A stretch of 64,000 nt of DNA from an uncultured Anderseniella sp. (GTDB taxonomy: Bacteria > Pseudomonadota > Alphaproteobacteria > Rhizobiales > Aestuariivirgaceae), in the NCBI GenBank assembly GCA_947488295.1, contig CANKYU010000003.1, positions 682,001-746,000 of the forward strand. Direction: 5' to 3'. Position 1 is the stretch's first letter. Every line of letters starts with the position of its first letter. The notes under the pieces are model-generated. The model was not told the origin of the DNA, did not search any database, and saw only the letters and a program-made list of their open reading frames with translations. The translations under genes and the position numbers were made by a program. Of the stretch, positions 1 through 10,571 are shown one piece after another.

Positions 1-1
1 G

Positions 2-1087
2 CGCGCTGCTTCCGTCATTGTGTCCGATCGCTCTGAAGCAGACAAGCTGGCTGCTGTTGAAGTCATCAGGACCATGGGCAATCAGGCGGCGATTGCGTTG
101 CTGACACCGCTCACGACAGACGAGGCACGCATTGTGGCAGACAGTGCAAAAGCCGCAATCGCGTCGATCGACAGTTCTCTTGCGGTCTGGCGAAACGCCC
201 AGAACGTTGTTTACGGGCTAAGCCTCGGTTCCGTTCTGCTGCTGGCAGCGATTGGTCTTGCGATCACATTTGGAGTCATGGGCGTCATCAACATGGCGCA
301 TGGCGAGATGGTCATGCTGGGTGCCTATGTGACCTTCATGGTGCAGGAGGTCATCCGCCAGACCATGCCCGGCCTGTTCGACTGGTCTTTGCTGATTGCA
401 TTGCCGCTGGCGTTCGCGCTCACCGGACTTGTCGGCATTGCCATGGAGCGTGGCATCATCCGGTTTCTGTACGGTCGCCCGCTTGAAACACTGCTGGCAA
501 CCTGGGGTGTATCGCTCATTCTGCAACAGGCGGTGAGGACAATTTTCGGGCCCAACAATCGCGAAGTGGGCAACCCGTCATGGATGTCCGGCTCGCTTGA
601 ACTCGGCCAGCTGACCCTGACCTGGAACCGGCTCTACATAATTGCATTTGCACTGACGATTTTCGCGGCTCTGTTTCTTGCCATGAGGTTCACCGGATTT
701 GGCCTGCAGATGCGGGCCGTGGTGCAGAACCGGCGCATGGCAGGGTCCATGGGTATCCGCACCAAATGGATAGATGCGCTGACCTTTGGTCTCGGCTCCG
801 GCATTGCGGGCCTGGCAGGCGTTGCCATCAGCCAGATAGACAATGTCAGCCCCAATCTCGGGCAGAGCTACATCATCGACAGTTTCATGGTCGTTGTGTT
901 CGGCGGTGTCGGCAATCTGTGGGGAACCCTGGTTGGCGCAATGACGCTGGGCATCGCCAACAAGTTTCTGGAACCCTACGCCGGTGCGGTTCTGGCAAAG
1001 GTCATGATACTGGTCTTTATCATCCTGTTTATCCAGAAACGACCGCGTGGCCTGTTTGCCCTCAAGGGCAGGGGAGCGGACGCATGA
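2..1087 (+). CDS. urtB: Urea ABC transporter permease UrtB (5' end outside window)
   Basis: First of two inner-membrane permeases of a branched-chain-amino-acid-type ABC importer for urea. The frame is open to the window edge, so the true start lies upstream; about 361 residues are visible. The visible N-terminal 60 residues are polar, matching the long extension typical of UrtB, followed by about eight hydrophobic segments and the permease motif INMAHGEM. The internal GTG at 20 is not taken as a start. The stop overlaps the next start by ATGA, showing translational coupling to urtC. Identity rests on the family look and on the Urt-urease neighbourhood; urtA, the binding protein, is presumably just upstream. 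Confidence 0.93.
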   Translation, partial: RAASVIVSDRSEADKLAAVEVIRTMGNQAAIALLTPLTTDEARIVADSAKAAIASIDSSLAVWRNAQNVVYGLSLGSVLLLAAIGLAITFGVMGVINMAHGEMVMLGAYVTFMVQEVIRQTMPGLFDWSLLIALPLAFALTGLVGIAMERGIIRFLYGRPLETLLATWGVSLILQQAVRTIFGPNNREVGNPSWMSGSLELGQLTLTWNRLYIIAFALTIFAALFLAMRFTGFGLQMRAVVQNRRMAGSMGIRTKWIDALTFGLGSGIAGLAGVAISQIDNVSPNLGQSYIIDSFMVVVFGGVGNLWGTLVGAMTLGIANKFLEPYAGAVLAKVMILVFIILFIQKRPRGLFALKGRGADA

Positions 1088-2241
1088 TTACCGCGATGGT
1101 GATGCGGGCGCTTGGCAGGCAGGCCGGCTGGTTCCTGATCATTCTGGCAACAATCGCCGTTGCTGTTCCCGTCATGCACCTGGCCTTGCCGGCAGATCAT
1201 CCTCTGCATTTGTCCGGATACGCCGTGGCCTTGATGGGCAAGTATCTGTGTTTTGCTCTGCTTGCGCTTTCGGTCGATCTGATATGGGGATATTGCGGGA
1301 TTCTTTCGCTGGGCCATGGCGCCTTCTTTGCGCTTGGCGGCTACGCCATGGGCATGTATCTCATGCGCCAGATCGGAACGCGTGGCGTATATGCAAATCC
1401 GGAACTGCCTGATTTCATGGTTTTCCTCAACTGGCAGGAACTGCCCTGGTATTGGTACGGTTTCGACAACTTCATCTTTGCGAGTTTCATGGTGCTGGCT
1501 GTACCCGGCCTGTTGGCATTCGTGTTTGGCTGGTTCGCTTTCCGCTCGCGAGTAACCGGCGTCTATCTGTCCATCATCACGCAGGCCATGACCTATGCCT
1601 TGCTGCTGGCATTCTTCCGCAATGACATGGGGTTTGGCGGCAATAACGGGCTGACGGACTTCAAGGACATCCTGGGATTCTCCCTGCAGGCGGATGGCAC
1701 GCGTGCCGGGCTGTTTGCGGCTTCCGCCATTGCACTGGGGCTTGGTTTTGTTGTCTGCCGCGTTATCACCACATCGCGGGCAGGCCAGGTGCTCGAAGCC
1801 ATTCGCGATGCTGAAAGCCGTACCCGGTTCCTCGGCTACAAGGTCGAGCATTACAAACTGTTTGTGTTTGTGGTGTCTGCCTGCCTGGCGGGCGTTGCCG
1901 GTGCGCTTTACGTGCCACAGGTCGGCATCATCAATCCAGGCGAGTTTTCTCCGGCCAATTCGATCGAGATCGTCATCGCGGTTGCCGTTGGCGGGCGCGG
2001 TACATTGATCGGAGCGGTGCTGGGGGCGGTCCTGATCAACTACGCCAAGACCTGGTTTACCGGTGCATTGCCCGAATACTGGCTATTTGCGCTCGGCGGG
2101 TTGTTTATTGCCGTGACCCTGTTCCTGCCCAGGGGGGTAATGGGATTGGCAGCGAATATGCGGCACAGCCTGTTGAGCAGGTCTCGCAAACAGGTCGCAA
2201 CATCAGGCCTGGTGCCGGATCAGCGCGAGGCGGCAAAATGA
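1084..2241 (+). CDS. urtC: Urea ABC transporter permease UrtC
   Basis: Second permease of the urea importer, 385 residues, LivM-like, with about ten hydrophobic segments. Characteristic stretches are VDLIWGYCGILSLGHGAFFA near residue 65 and the EAIRDAESRTRFLGY cytoplasmic loop that contacts the ATPases. I chose the ATG at 1084 because it overlaps the urtB stop by four bases; the frame is open further upstream but runs inside urtB. Its own stop overlaps urtD (ATGA at 2238). It would pair with UrtB to form the transmembrane channel fed by the periplasmic UrtA and driven by UrtD/UrtE. Confidence 0.95.
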   Translation: MITAMVMRALGRQAGWFLIILATIAVAVPVMHLALPADHPLHLSGYAVALMGKYLCFALLALSVDLIWGYCGILSLGHGAFFALGGYAMGMYLMRQIGTRGVYANPELPDFMVFLNWQELPWYWYGFDNFIFASFMVLAVPGLLAFVFGWFAFRSRVTGVYLSIITQAMTYALLLAFFRNDMGFGGNNGLTDFKDILGFSLQADGTRAGLFAASAIALGLGFVVCRVITTSRAGQVLEAIRDAESRTRFLGYKVEHYKLFVFVVSACLAGVAGALYVPQVGIINPGEFSPANSIEIVIAVAVGGRGTLIGAVLGAVLINYAKTWFTGALPEYWLFALGGLFIAVTLFLPRGVMGLAANMRHSLLSRSRKQVATSGLVPDQREAAK

Positions 2242-2990
2242 ACCAACCCTCTGTTACGCCAGTGCTCTACCTCGATGGTGTCTCGGTCAGTTTTGACGGT
2301 TTCAAGGCTCTGAACAGCCTGTCCCTGATCATTGATCCGGGAGAAATGCGCGCCATCATCGGTCCAAACGGAGCGGGCAAGACCACAATGATGGATGTCA
2401 TCACCGGCAAGACACGTCCTGACAGCGGCGAGATTTTCTTCAATGGCGACATCGATCTGATCCAGCTGGACGAGGCCGACATCGCGCAGCTCGGCATCGG
2501 CAGGAAGTTCCAGAAACCAACAGTGTTTGAAAACCAGACTGTATCCCAGAACCTCGAACTGGCGCTGGCAGGTGCCAGGCGGGTTATCGATGCGCTGTCC
2601 TGGTTCGCGTCACCGGCTGACGGGCAGCGTCTGGCACAAATACTGGAAATAATTCGCCTGACGGACGCGCGTGAAAAGATGGGCAATGAGCTGTCGCATG
2701 GCCAGAAGCAGTGGCTCGAGATCGGCATGCTTCTGGCGCAGGACCCGAAAGTACTGCTGATTGACGAACCGGTTGCCGGCATGACCGATTCTGAAACGGT
2801 TGAGACGGCGCAGTTGTTGCGCGACATCGCAAAGGACCATTCGGTCATCGTTGTCGAGCATGACATGGCCTTTGTGCGCGACCTGGACGTGAAGGTGACC
2901 GTTCTGGCCGAAGGATCCGTGTTGGCCGAAGGATCTCTTGATGTTGTGAGCGCCAATGAGCAGGTCATCGAAAGTTATCTGGGGAGGTAG
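2238..2990 (+). CDS. urtD: Urea ABC transporter ATPase UrtD
   Basis: 250-residue ATP-binding subunit of the urea importer (LivG-like). Walker A is GPNGAGKTT near residue 43, the signature is LSHGQKQWLEIGM and Walker B is VLLIDEPVAGM; the H-loop is in VEHDMAFVR. The LSHGQ signature rather than LSGGQ is usual in UrtD. The start overlaps the urtC stop by ATGA. It lies between urtC and urtE in the canonical order and should work as a heterodimer with UrtE on the cytoplasmic face. Confidence 0.95.
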   Translation: MNQPSVTPVLYLDGVSVSFDGFKALNSLSLIIDPGEMRAIIGPNGAGKTTMMDVITGKTRPDSGEIFFNGDIDLIQLDEADIAQLGIGRKFQKPTVFENQTVSQNLELALAGARRVIDALSWFASPADGQRLAQILEIIRLTDAREKMGNELSHGQKQWLEIGMLLAQDPKVLLIDEPVAGMTDSETVETAQLLRDIAKDHSVIVVEHDMAFVRDLDVKVTVLAEGSVLAEGSLDVVSANEQVIESYLGR

Positions 2991-2997
2991 CCGGCAG

Positions 2998-3693
2998 ATG
3001 CTCAGTGTCACCAAGCTGGATCTTCACTACGGGGCCGCCCAGGCGCTGCGCGAGGTCAGCCTCGATGTTCCCGCAGACCAGGTCACCTGTGTGCTGGGGC
3101 GCAATGGTGTCGGCAAGACCAGCCTGCTGGGTGCGGTCGTTGGCCAGTTGCCGGTAACCAGTGGGGAAATTGTCTGGAACGGCACCTCGGTCACTCGCGC
3201 CTCCTGCGAAGACCGTGCTCGTGCCGGCGTAGCCTACGTACCCCAGGGGCGCGAAATTTTCCCGCTGCTGAGCGTGCGCGAAAACCTGCAGACGGGAATG
3301 TTCGTGCTGCCGCGCAGGGACCGCGCGATATCGGACGAGATATTCGAACTGTTCCCGGTGCTCAAGGACATGCTGTCACGCCGTGGCGGTGATTTGTCCG
3401 GTGGGCAGCAACAGCAACTGGCAATTGCACGCGCACTTGTAATGCGGCCAAAACTGCTCATTCTTGATGAACCGACAGAGGGCATACAGCCATCGATCAT
3501 CAAGGATATTGAGCGCGTCATATCCTTGTTGCGTGAGCGTGGCGGCATGAGCATCCTGCTGGTTGAACAATATTTCGAATTCGCCCGCGCGCTTGCGGAT
3601 ACCTATGCGGTCATGGACCGTGGTGAAATCATCATGTCCGGGGAAATGCGCGACGCTGACGAGAAAGCCATTTTGAAGCATATGACGATCTGA
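2998..3693 (+). CDS. urtE: Urea ABC transporter ATPase UrtE
   Basis: 231-residue second ATPase (LivF-like) of the urea importer. Walker A GRNGVGKTS, signature LSGGQQQQLAIARAL, Walker B LLILDEPTEGIQ; the EGIQPSII continuation is typical of UrtE. The ATG at 2998 is preferred over an upstream in-frame start at 2956, which lies inside urtD, because a GGGGAGG ribosome site sits at 2981-2987 overlapping the urtD stop region. The stop overlaps the ureD start (TGATG), so transporter and urease genes appear to be one transcription unit. Confidence 0.95.
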   Translation: MLSVTKLDLHYGAAQALREVSLDVPADQVTCVLGRNGVGKTSLLGAVVGQLPVTSGEIVWNGTSVTRASCEDRARAGVAYVPQGREIFPLLSVRENLQTGMFVLPRRDRAISDEIFELFPVLKDMLSRRGGDLSGGQQQQLAIARALVMRPKLLILDEPTEGIQPSIIKDIERVISLLRERGGMSILLVEQYFEFARALADTYAVMDRGEIIMSGEMRDADEKAILKHMTI

Positions 3694-4589
3694 TGGAGAC
3701 AGGTATGCCGGCTGGCCGAGCAGGAAAAACACGTGGAGCTGAATTGAGACTCGTAGCTGCCGACGGCGAGGCGCTGAACCCTGAGCCTTTGCAGCGTTCG
3801 CAGGGCGCAGTTCGTATCTCGTTCAAACAGGCTCAGAACAACCGCACGGCGCTGGGCGACCTGTATCAGCAGGGTTGTCTGAAGGCGCGCCTGCCGAAAC
3901 AGACTGCACCTGCCCACGAAGCTGTGCTGATCAACACGGCCGGCGGGCTGACCGGCGGAGATGCGCTGAGCATCAATGTCGCCTGGCAGGCAGGCACGCG
4001 TGCAGCGATCACAACGCAGGCGTGCGAGCGAATTTACAAGTCTACCGGCCAGGATGCCGTTATTGCATCGCGCTTGACTGTAGCCCATGAGGCTACGGCC
4101 TGTTGGCTGCCACAGGAAACCATTCTGTTTGAAGGTGCCAGGCTGGATCGCAGAACGCATGTGTCCCTGTCAAAAAATTCCACATTGTTTGCCTGTGAAG
4201 CGATAATCATCGGGCGGCCTGCCATGGGTGAATATGTACACACCGCCACATTGCGCGATGAATGGATCATCGAACGGGATGGAAGAGCTGCTTTCATTGA
4301 TCGCTTGAATCTGACAGGTGATGTCTCCGCACTGCTTGATGAAACGGCAATCGCAGGCGGCGCCCGCGCCTTTGCCAGCGTGATAACGGCCGGACCGGAT
4401 ACGGCGCGTCATTGTGACGTGGCGCGCAGGATAATCGGCGAGCACGGTATGGTTGGCGGCAGCAGTGATCTTGATGGTGTGTGTCTGACAAGAATCCTGG
4501 CTCCAAGCGGCCATCAACTTCGTAAAACAGTGATGCCGTTACTTGCTGCCCTGTGTGGTACAGACTTGCCCCGGGTATGGACATGTTGA
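3693..4589 (+). CDS. ureD: Urease accessory protein UreD
   Basis: 298-residue UreD (UreH) scaffold that binds apo-urease and, with UreF and UreG, forms the nickel-insertion complex. Diagnostic family stretches are [14 protein letters not shown] near residue 80, [10 protein letters not shown] near residue 110 and [15 protein letters not shown]. Start ATG 3693 overlaps the urtE stop; a second ATG at 3705 is possible and would remove only four residues. It is followed after 19 bases by ureA. The order ureD-A-B-C-E-F-G is the standard alphaproteobacterial arrangement. Confidence 0.95.
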   Translation: METGMPAGRAGKTRGAELRLVAADGEALNPEPLQRSQGAVRISFKQAQNNRTALGDLYQQGCLKARLPKQTAPAHEAVLINTAGGLTGGDALSINVAWQAGTRAAITTQACERIYKSTGQDAVIASRLTVAHEATACWLPQETILFEGARLDRRTHVSLSKNSTLFACEAIIIGRPAMGEYVHTATLRDEWIIERDGRAAFIDRLNLTGDVSALLDETAIAGGARAFASVITAGPDTARHCDVARRIIGEHGMVGGSSDLDGVCLTRILAPSGHQLRKTVMPLLAALCGTDLPRVWTC

Positions 4590-4608
4590 ATTCAAGGAGG
4601 AGAGCGCA

Positions 4609-4911
4609 GTGAATCTGACACCGCGTGAAAAGGACAAGTTGCTGATATCGATGGCTGCGATAGTTGCTCGCCGCCGCCTGGAACGTGGCGTCCTTCTGAA
4701 CTATCCCGAAGCTGTCGCGTTGATTTCAGATTTTGTCGTCGAAGGCGCGCGGGACGGAACCAGTGTAGCGCAGTTGATGGCGGATGGTGCCAGGGTCATT
4801 ACCCGTGATCAGGTTATGGAGGGTGTTGCTGAAATGATCCACGACGTTCAGGTCGAGGCAACTTTCCCTGATGGCACCAAGCTTGTCACCGTGCACGAAC
4901 CCATCCGATAG
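4609..4911 (+). CDS. ureA: Urease gamma subunit
   Basis: 100-residue structural gamma subunit of urease, exactly the usual length. It begins with [13 protein letters not shown] and contains the family stretch [17 protein letters not shown]. The start is a GTG at 4609, chosen because a near-perfect AAGGAGG site lies at 4594-4600; the longer open frame from 4543 would run into ureD. It assembles with UreB and UreC into the cytoplasmic enzyme that hydrolyses urea to ammonia and carbamate. Confidence 0.97.
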   Translation: MNLTPREKDKLLISMAAIVARRRLERGVLLNYPEAVALISDFVVEGARDGTSVAQLMADGARVITRDQVMEGVAEMIHDVQVEATFPDGTKLVTVHEPIR

Positions 4912-4929
4912 AAAAGGCGATTTTGAGAC

Positions 4930-5238
4930 ATGATCCCCGGTGAATACCTCATAAAAGACGGTGAAATCGTCCTGAACGAAAACAGTGAAATTCTGACTCT
5001 TGTGGTTGCAAATACTGGTGACCGACCGGTTCAGGTCGGCTCGCACTATCATTTCTTCGAAACCAATCCTGCGCTCGAATTTGACCGGGAAAAGGCGCGC
5101 GGCATGCGGCTTGATATTGCAGCCGGAACGGCGGTCAGGTTCGAGCCCGGTCAAAGCCGGGATGTCGACCTGGTGCCGATGGCTGGAACACGCCAGGTAT
5201 ATGGCTTTAACCAGAAAATCATGGGGGAACTGGACTGA
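4930..5238 (+). CDS. ureB: Urease beta subunit
   Basis: 102-residue beta subunit, beginning [13 protein letters not shown] and containing [19 protein letters not shown] and [17 protein letters not shown], both diagnostic. It lies 18 bases after ureA and its TGA overlaps the ureC ATG (TGATG). It is a small structural subunit, separate from gamma as in most bacteria, rather than fused as in Helicobacter. Confidence 0.97.
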   Translation: MIPGEYLIKDGEIVLNENSEILTLVVANTGDRPVQVGSHYHFFETNPALEFDREKARGMRLDIAAGTAVRFEPGQSRDVDLVPMAGTRQVYGFNQKIMGELD

Positions 5239-6947
5239 TGCCGGCAGCCATTTCACGTACCACTTATGCGGCTATGTATGGTCCGACCACCGGAGACAGG
5301 GTCCGGCTTGCCGACACCGAATTGTTCATCGAGGTTGAAAAAGATCTCACGACCTATGGCGAGGAAGTGAAATTCGGCGGTGGCAAGGTCATCCGCGATG
5401 GCATGGGACAGTCGCAGGTTACCCGTGCCAACGGCGCGGTCGATACGGTCATCACCAATGCGCTGATTGTCGATCACACCGGTATCTACAAGGCCGACAT
5501 AGGTCTTCGCGACGGGTTGATTGCCGCCATTGGCAAGGCCGGAAACCCGGATACCCAGCCCGGTGTCGATATCATCATTGGGCCGTCCACCGAAGCTATT
5601 GCCGGTGAAGGCAAGATACTCACCGCCGGTGGGTTTGATGCGCACATCCATTTCATCTGCCCGCAGCAGATCGATGAAGCCCTGTACTCAGGCGTTACCA
5701 CCATGTTGGGTGGCGGCACCGGACCGGCGACCGGAACCAATGCGACCACCTGTACGCCCGGTGCCTGGCACATACAGCGCATGATGGAGGCGGCAGAAGC
5801 CTTTCCCGTCAATCTTGGGTTTTCCGGCAAGGGCAATGCCTCACTGCCGGAAGGTCTGGTCGAGATGGTGGAGGCCGGCGCCTGCGCCCTCAAACTGCAT
5901 GAGGACTGGGGCACCACGCCGGCAGCCATCGATTGTTGTCTGTCTGTTGCCGATGACCTGGATGTCCAGGTGATGATCCACACAGACACGCTGAATGAAT
6001 CCGGGTTTGTTGAAAACACCATTGCCGCCATCAAGGGCCGCACCATTCATGCGTTTCATACCGAAGGGGCAGGCGGCGGTCACGCGCCGGACATCATCAA
6101 GGTGTGCGGCGAACCCAATGTCATTCCATCGTCCACCAACCCGACACGGCCTTACACGGTCAACACGGTGGATGAGCACCTCGACATGCTGATGGTCTGC
6201 CATCACCTGGATGCATCGATTTCGGAAGACATTGCCTTCGCTGAAAGTCGCATTCGCAAGGAAACCATCGCCGCAGAAGACATCCTGCATGACATGGGGG
6301 CGTTCTCGATCATCGCATCCGACAGCCAGGCCATGGGGCGGGTCGGCGAAGTCCTGATCAGGACCTGGCAGACAGCCGACAAGATGAAACGCCAGCGTGG
6401 TCGCCTGCCGGACGAAACCGGAGAGAACGACAATCTGCGGGTGCGCAGATATATCGCCAAATACACCATAAACCCGGCCATCGCGCACGGCATGGCCGAC
6501 CACATAGGGTCAGTTGAGGTCGGCAAACTCGCCGACCTGGTCTTGTGGACGCCGGCATTTTTCGGGGTAAAACCGGACTTGATCCTCAAGATGGGGACAA
6601 TTGCGGCGGCACCCATGGGAGATCCAAATGCCTCGATACCGACCCCGCAACCGGTGCATTACAGACCGATGTTCGGGGCATTTGGCAAGGCGATGAGCAA
6701 GGGCCGGGTGACGTTCGTGTCCGAGGCCGGAATGGCCGCCGGGGTTGGGGAAAAGTACAATCTGGCCAGCAAGGTGCTGCCGGTGAAAAACACCCGCAAC
6801 ATCGGCAAGAAGGACATGGTCCTGAATGACCTGATGCCGACGATTTCCGTCGATCCGGAGACCTATGAAGTTCATGCTGACGGTGAACTGCTGACCTGTG
6901 AACCTGCCGAGGTGCTGCCCATGGCACAGCGGTATTTTCTGTTTTGA
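5238..6947 (+). CDS. ureC: Urease alpha (catalytic) subunit
   Basis: 569-residue catalytic subunit with all residues needed for activity visible: metal ligands H136 and H138 (HIH), carbamylated lysine K219 in [10 protein letters not shown]248 and H274 ([12 protein letters not shown]), flap cysteine C321 and H322 in MVCHH, and D362 in ASDSQAMGR. These residues hold the two nickel ions. Start overlaps ureB. Length and motifs indicate an intact enzyme. The adjacent urea importer supplies substrate and the ammonia would feed nitrogen assimilation. Confidence 0.98.
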   Translation: MPAAISRTTYAAMYGPTTGDRVRLADTELFIEVEKDLTTYGEEVKFGGGKVIRDGMGQSQVTRANGAVDTVITNALIVDHTGIYKADIGLRDGLIAAIGKAGNPDTQPGVDIIIGPSTEAIAGEGKILTAGGFDAHIHFICPQQIDEALYSGVTTMLGGGTGPATGTNATTCTPGAWHIQRMMEAAEAFPVNLGFSGKGNASLPEGLVEMVEAGACALKLHEDWGTTPAAIDCCLSVADDLDVQVMIHTDTLNESGFVENTIAAIKGRTIHAFHTEGAGGGHAPDIIKVCGEPNVIPSSTNPTRPYTVNTVDEHLDMLMVCHHLDASISEDIAFAESRIRKETIAAEDILHDMGAFSIIASDSQAMGRVGEVLIRTWQTADKMKRQRGRLPDETGENDNLRVRRYIAKYTINPAIAHGMADHIGSVEVGKLADLVLWTPAFFGVKPDLILKMGTIAAAPMGDPNASIPTPQPVHYRPMFGAFGKAMSKGRVTFVSEAGMAAGVGEKYNLASKVLPVKNTRNIGKKDMVLNDLMPTISVDPETYEVHADGELLTCEPAEVLPMAQRYFLF

Positions 6948-6959
6948 GGCAATGCGCAG

Positions 6960-7448
6960 ATGACCCGGTTACGAGCGATCAAATGTCTGAGTGCCGGAAG
7001 TTGGCGAGCCGAGCCGATGTGCGTTGTCACCCTGAACAAGGATCAGCGTCATCGCAGGCGAATTGTTCTGAGCAGTGATACAGGCCTGGAGTTTCTGCTT
7101 GATCTGCCTGACGCTATCCAGCTTCGCCATGGCGATGGCCTGCAGCTCGAAGACGGTCGCGTGATAAAGGTGCTCGCGGAAGCAGAGGAACTGCTGGAAG
7201 TGCGAGGGCGGAATACCCGTCATCTGCTGGCGCTGGCCTGGCATCTGGGCAACCGCCATCTGGAGGCGCAGATTGAACAAGGCCGTATTCTGGTCAGGCG
7301 CGACCATGTAATCGAGGACATGTTGACCGGTCTTGGCGCCACAACGGCGCATGTGGTCGAACCTTTCGCTCCGCAAGGTGGCGCATATGACGATCATGGG
7401 CAGGGTGGCCATCATCATGATCATGCAGGGTACAGCCATGACCACTAG
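6960..7448 (+). CDS. ureE: Urease nickel chaperone UreE
   Basis: 162-residue UreE metallochaperone delivering nickel to the UreD-F-G complex. The N-terminal half is the peptide-binding fold (RHRRRIVLSSDTGLEFLLDL), the second half the metal-binding fold with HLGNRHL, and the tail is histidine-rich ([16 protein letters not shown]), typical of nickel storage. A GAGG site overlaps the end of ureC. The last 11 bases overlap ureF. Confidence 0.95.
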   Translation: MTRLRAIKCLSAGSWRAEPMCVVTLNKDQRHRRRIVLSSDTGLEFLLDLPDAIQLRHGDGLQLEDGRVIKVLAEAEELLEVRGRNTRHLLALAWHLGNRHLEAQIEQGRILVRRDHVIEDMLTGLGATTAHVVEPFAPQGGAYDDHGQGGHHHDHAGYSHDH

Positions 7449-8130
7449 CCACCACGATCCTGGGCTTTACAGGTTATTGACCTGGCTGTCGCCGTCCTAT
7501 CCGGTCGGTGCTTTCAGCTACAGCCAGGGTCTCGAGACAGCAATTGCACGGGAGCTGGTACACGACACCGCGTCCTTGCAGGCGTGGATTGAGTGTTCAT
7601 TGTCGGGAGGCACGTTGTGGTCGGACGCAGTGATGTTTGCCTGTGCCCACGAAGCCGCACCTGTTGTCGGCATCGGCAGTTTGACGCAGGTGGTTGAGTT
7701 CGCGGCGGCATTCCAGCCGTCGGCGGAATTGCGCCTGGAAACCATGGCGCAAGGTGACGCATTTCTAAAGGTTACGGCTGAGGCATGGCCTTGCGAGGCG
7801 TTGGAAAAGCTGATGCGGATCAGGTCCAGCGAAATCGCCTATCCGGTCGCGGTGGGCTGTGCCGCCGCCGGTCACAATATCGGCCTGAGTGCTGCTCTTG
7901 ATGCCTGGGTGCATGCTGCGGTGTCCAATCTTGTCTCGGCTGCCATTCGCCTGGTGCCGCTGGGTCAAACCCGGGGGCAGGAGGTTCTGGCATCCGTTGA
8001 ACCTGCGATTGCCGATGCGGTTGATCTGGCGCAGCAGGCTCTACTTAGCGATGTGGCGACCAACAATCTGGTTGCCGAGATTTGCTCCATGCAACACGAG
8101 ATCCAGACCACGAGGTTATTCCGCTCATGA
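7438..8130 (+). CDS. ureF: Urease accessory protein UreF
   Basis: 230-residue UreF, a helical accessory protein that docks on UreD and gates UreG GTPase activity. The stretch [18 protein letters not shown] near residue 17 is diagnostic. The frame is open to 7333, but the ATG at 7438, which overlaps the end of ureE, gives the standard length and start. Several further Met codons at 7387-7435 would add a short Met/Ile-rich tail, so the exact start is less certain than the identity. The stop overlaps ureG by ATGA. Confidence 0.93.
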   Translation: MTTSHHDPGLYRLLTWLSPSYPVGAFSYSQGLETAIARELVHDTASLQAWIECSLSGGTLWSDAVMFACAHEAAPVVGIGSLTQVVEFAAAFQPSAELRLETMAQGDAFLKVTAEAWPCEALEKLMRIRSSEIAYPVAVGCAAAGHNIGLSAALDAWVHAAVSNLVSAAIRLVPLGQTRGQEVLASVEPAIADAVDLAQQALLSDVATNNLVAEICSMQHEIQTTRLFRS

Positions 8131-8760
8131 ACACGTCCAACGGTCCTTTGCGCATCGGTATCGGCGGCCCGGTGGGCTCCGGCAAGACCACGCTGACCCA
8201 ACGCCTGTGCGAAGCCATGCGCGAAACCTACTCCGTCGCAGTGGTGACCAACGACATTTACACGAAGGAAGACGCCATGATGCTGGCACGGCTCCAGGCA
8301 TTGCCGGAAGACCGGATTATCGGCGTCGAGACCGGTGGTTGCCCGCATACGGCGATACGCGAGGATGCCTCGATCAATCTGGCCGCCATTGCTGATCTGA
8401 CAAAACGCCATGATGATCTGGACGTGGTGTTCATTGAGTCCGGCGGCGACAACCTGGCTGCCACCTTTTCGCCGGAACTGGCGGATCTGACCTTGTACGT
8501 GATCAGCGTCTGTCAGGGCGAGGAGATCCCCCGCAAGGGCGGGCCCGGCATTACCCGGTCAGACCTGCTGGTGATCAACAAGACCGATCTTGCACCGCAT
8601 GTGGGCGCCGATCTTGAGGTGATGCGCGCGGATGCGGACCGCATGCGGAACGGCGCCAGGACCAGTTTCACCGATCTGAAGCGTAGTTCCGGCGTTGCTG
8701 AAATTGTTCAATTCCTTGAACGCTCCGGCGGGTTGGGCCCAGGCGAAAATCTGTCGGCTG

Positions 8761-8774
<14 letters not shown>
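8127..8774 (+). CDS. ureG: Urease accessory GTPase UreG
   Basis: 215-residue SIMIBI-class GTPase that powers nickel insertion. P-loop [11 protein letters not shown] near residue 13, nickel-binding CPH in [15 protein letters not shown], and nucleotide-specificity [13 protein letters not shown] are all present. The ATG at 8127 overlaps ureF by four bases, so the longer open frame from 8082 is not used. This is the last gene of the urease operon; its final 14 bases overlap the 3' end of the convergent kinase-like gene, leaving no room for a separate terminator. Confidence 0.97.
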
Positions 8775-9669
<895 letters not shown>

Positions 9670-9754
9670 CGGGTATCCTCTAAGGCAATGGTTTACTGTT
9701 TGCCGCACTTGATTATCATGGCGCGGCGATTGCGCAAATGCCACGGAGAACCTG

Positions 9755-10387
9755 ATGACAGACGCCAAGCACGACGGACATCTCGGCGCCGTATATGACG
9801 CAAAGAAACCGGAAGAGATTGCCGGTCACTATGATCGCTGGGCGCAGAGTTATGATGCCGACATGGCCGCTGCCGGTTATCGCCACCCGGCAATCTGCCT
9901 GGCACTTTTGTCCCGTCATCTGCCGCGTGGAGCCGAACCGCTGCTGGATGCCGGCGCCGGTACGGGACTGGTTGGCGAATGGCTCGACATCGTGGGGTAT
10001 CCGCGCGTCGAAGCGCTGGACATCTCCGAAGGCATGCTGGCCGTTGCCCGCAAAAAGGGCGTCTACAGTGACGTGCATCAACTGGCTCTTGGTGGCCCGC
10101 TGCCGTTTTCGGACAACGCATTTGCAGGGGTGATTTCAGCTGGTGTGTTCACGACCGGACATGTTGGTGCTGATGGCGTCGATGAACTGATCCGCATATG
10201 CCGGCCCGGCGGCGTGATTGTTCTGACGGTCAAGGACACCTTGTGGTCTGAAGCCTTTGCCGCCCGCATATCCGACATGCAGGCCAGCGATAGAGTAGCT
10301 CTTGTGGAGCAGACTTCGCCTTACGTTTCCATGCCGGGGGAGGCGGCTACAGTCCCCAGCCGGGGTGTCGTGATAAGGGTCTGCTGA
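9755..10387 (+). CDS. Class I SAM-dependent methyltransferase
   Basis: 210-residue methyltransferase. The AdoMet-binding glycine motif is LLDAGAGTGLVGEWL near residue 66, followed by an acidic residue in VEALDISEGM and the motif-IV region LPFSDNAFAGVISAGVF. It begins with a YDAKKPEEIAGHYDRWAQSYD segment often seen in small-molecule (quinone or WBSCR27-like) methyltransferases. A GGAGA site precedes ATG 9755. Substrate unknown. The gene is divergent from the kinase-like gene with an 85-base shared promoter region. Confidence 0.8.
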   Translation: MTDAKHDGHLGAVYDAKKPEEIAGHYDRWAQSYDADMAAAGYRHPAICLALLSRHLPRGAEPLLDAGAGTGLVGEWLDIVGYPRVEALDISEGMLAVARKKGVYSDVHQLALGGPLPFSDNAFAGVISAGVFTTGHVGADGVDELIRICRPGGVIVLTVKDTLWSEAFAARISDMQASDRVALVEQTSPYVSMPGEAATVPSRGVVIRVC

Positions 10388-10428
10388 CTGCGAGATGTCC
10401 AATGTGAGGCAAGTGCTGCAACCCGGAC

Positions 10429-10448
10429 ACTGAAAGTAATTTTTCAGT
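10429..10448 (+). other. Perfect hairpin upstream of the betaine-binding protein gene
   Basis: ACTGAAA (10429-10435) pairs with TTTCAGT (10442-10448) around a six-base loop. The T residues are inside the stem, so it could be a weak terminator for the methyltransferase or a leader structure for the binding-protein gene that starts 124 bases downstream. A TTGACT box at 10468 could be a -35, but no good -10 follows. Confidence 0.4.
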
Positions 10449-10571
10449 CCAAACAGTGAAGAAACATTTGACTCTGATTGGCGAGCGGTTCCAGACTTCA
10501 TCCGGTCGACATAATGAAAGTTGCCGTCTGCATGGGTTGGCGGTGCATTTCAGGTGAGAGGAAGTCTAAAT

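Noticed and set aside
976..1851. 291-codon open frame on the minus strand opposite urtC
   Set aside because: It lies on the antisense of a clearly conserved permease and its translation shows no domain; it is a by-product of G+C-rich codon use.
10468..10515. TTGACT / CATAAT as a sigma-70 promoter for the betaine-binding protein
   Set aside because: The spacing between the two boxes is far too long, so they do not form one promoter.
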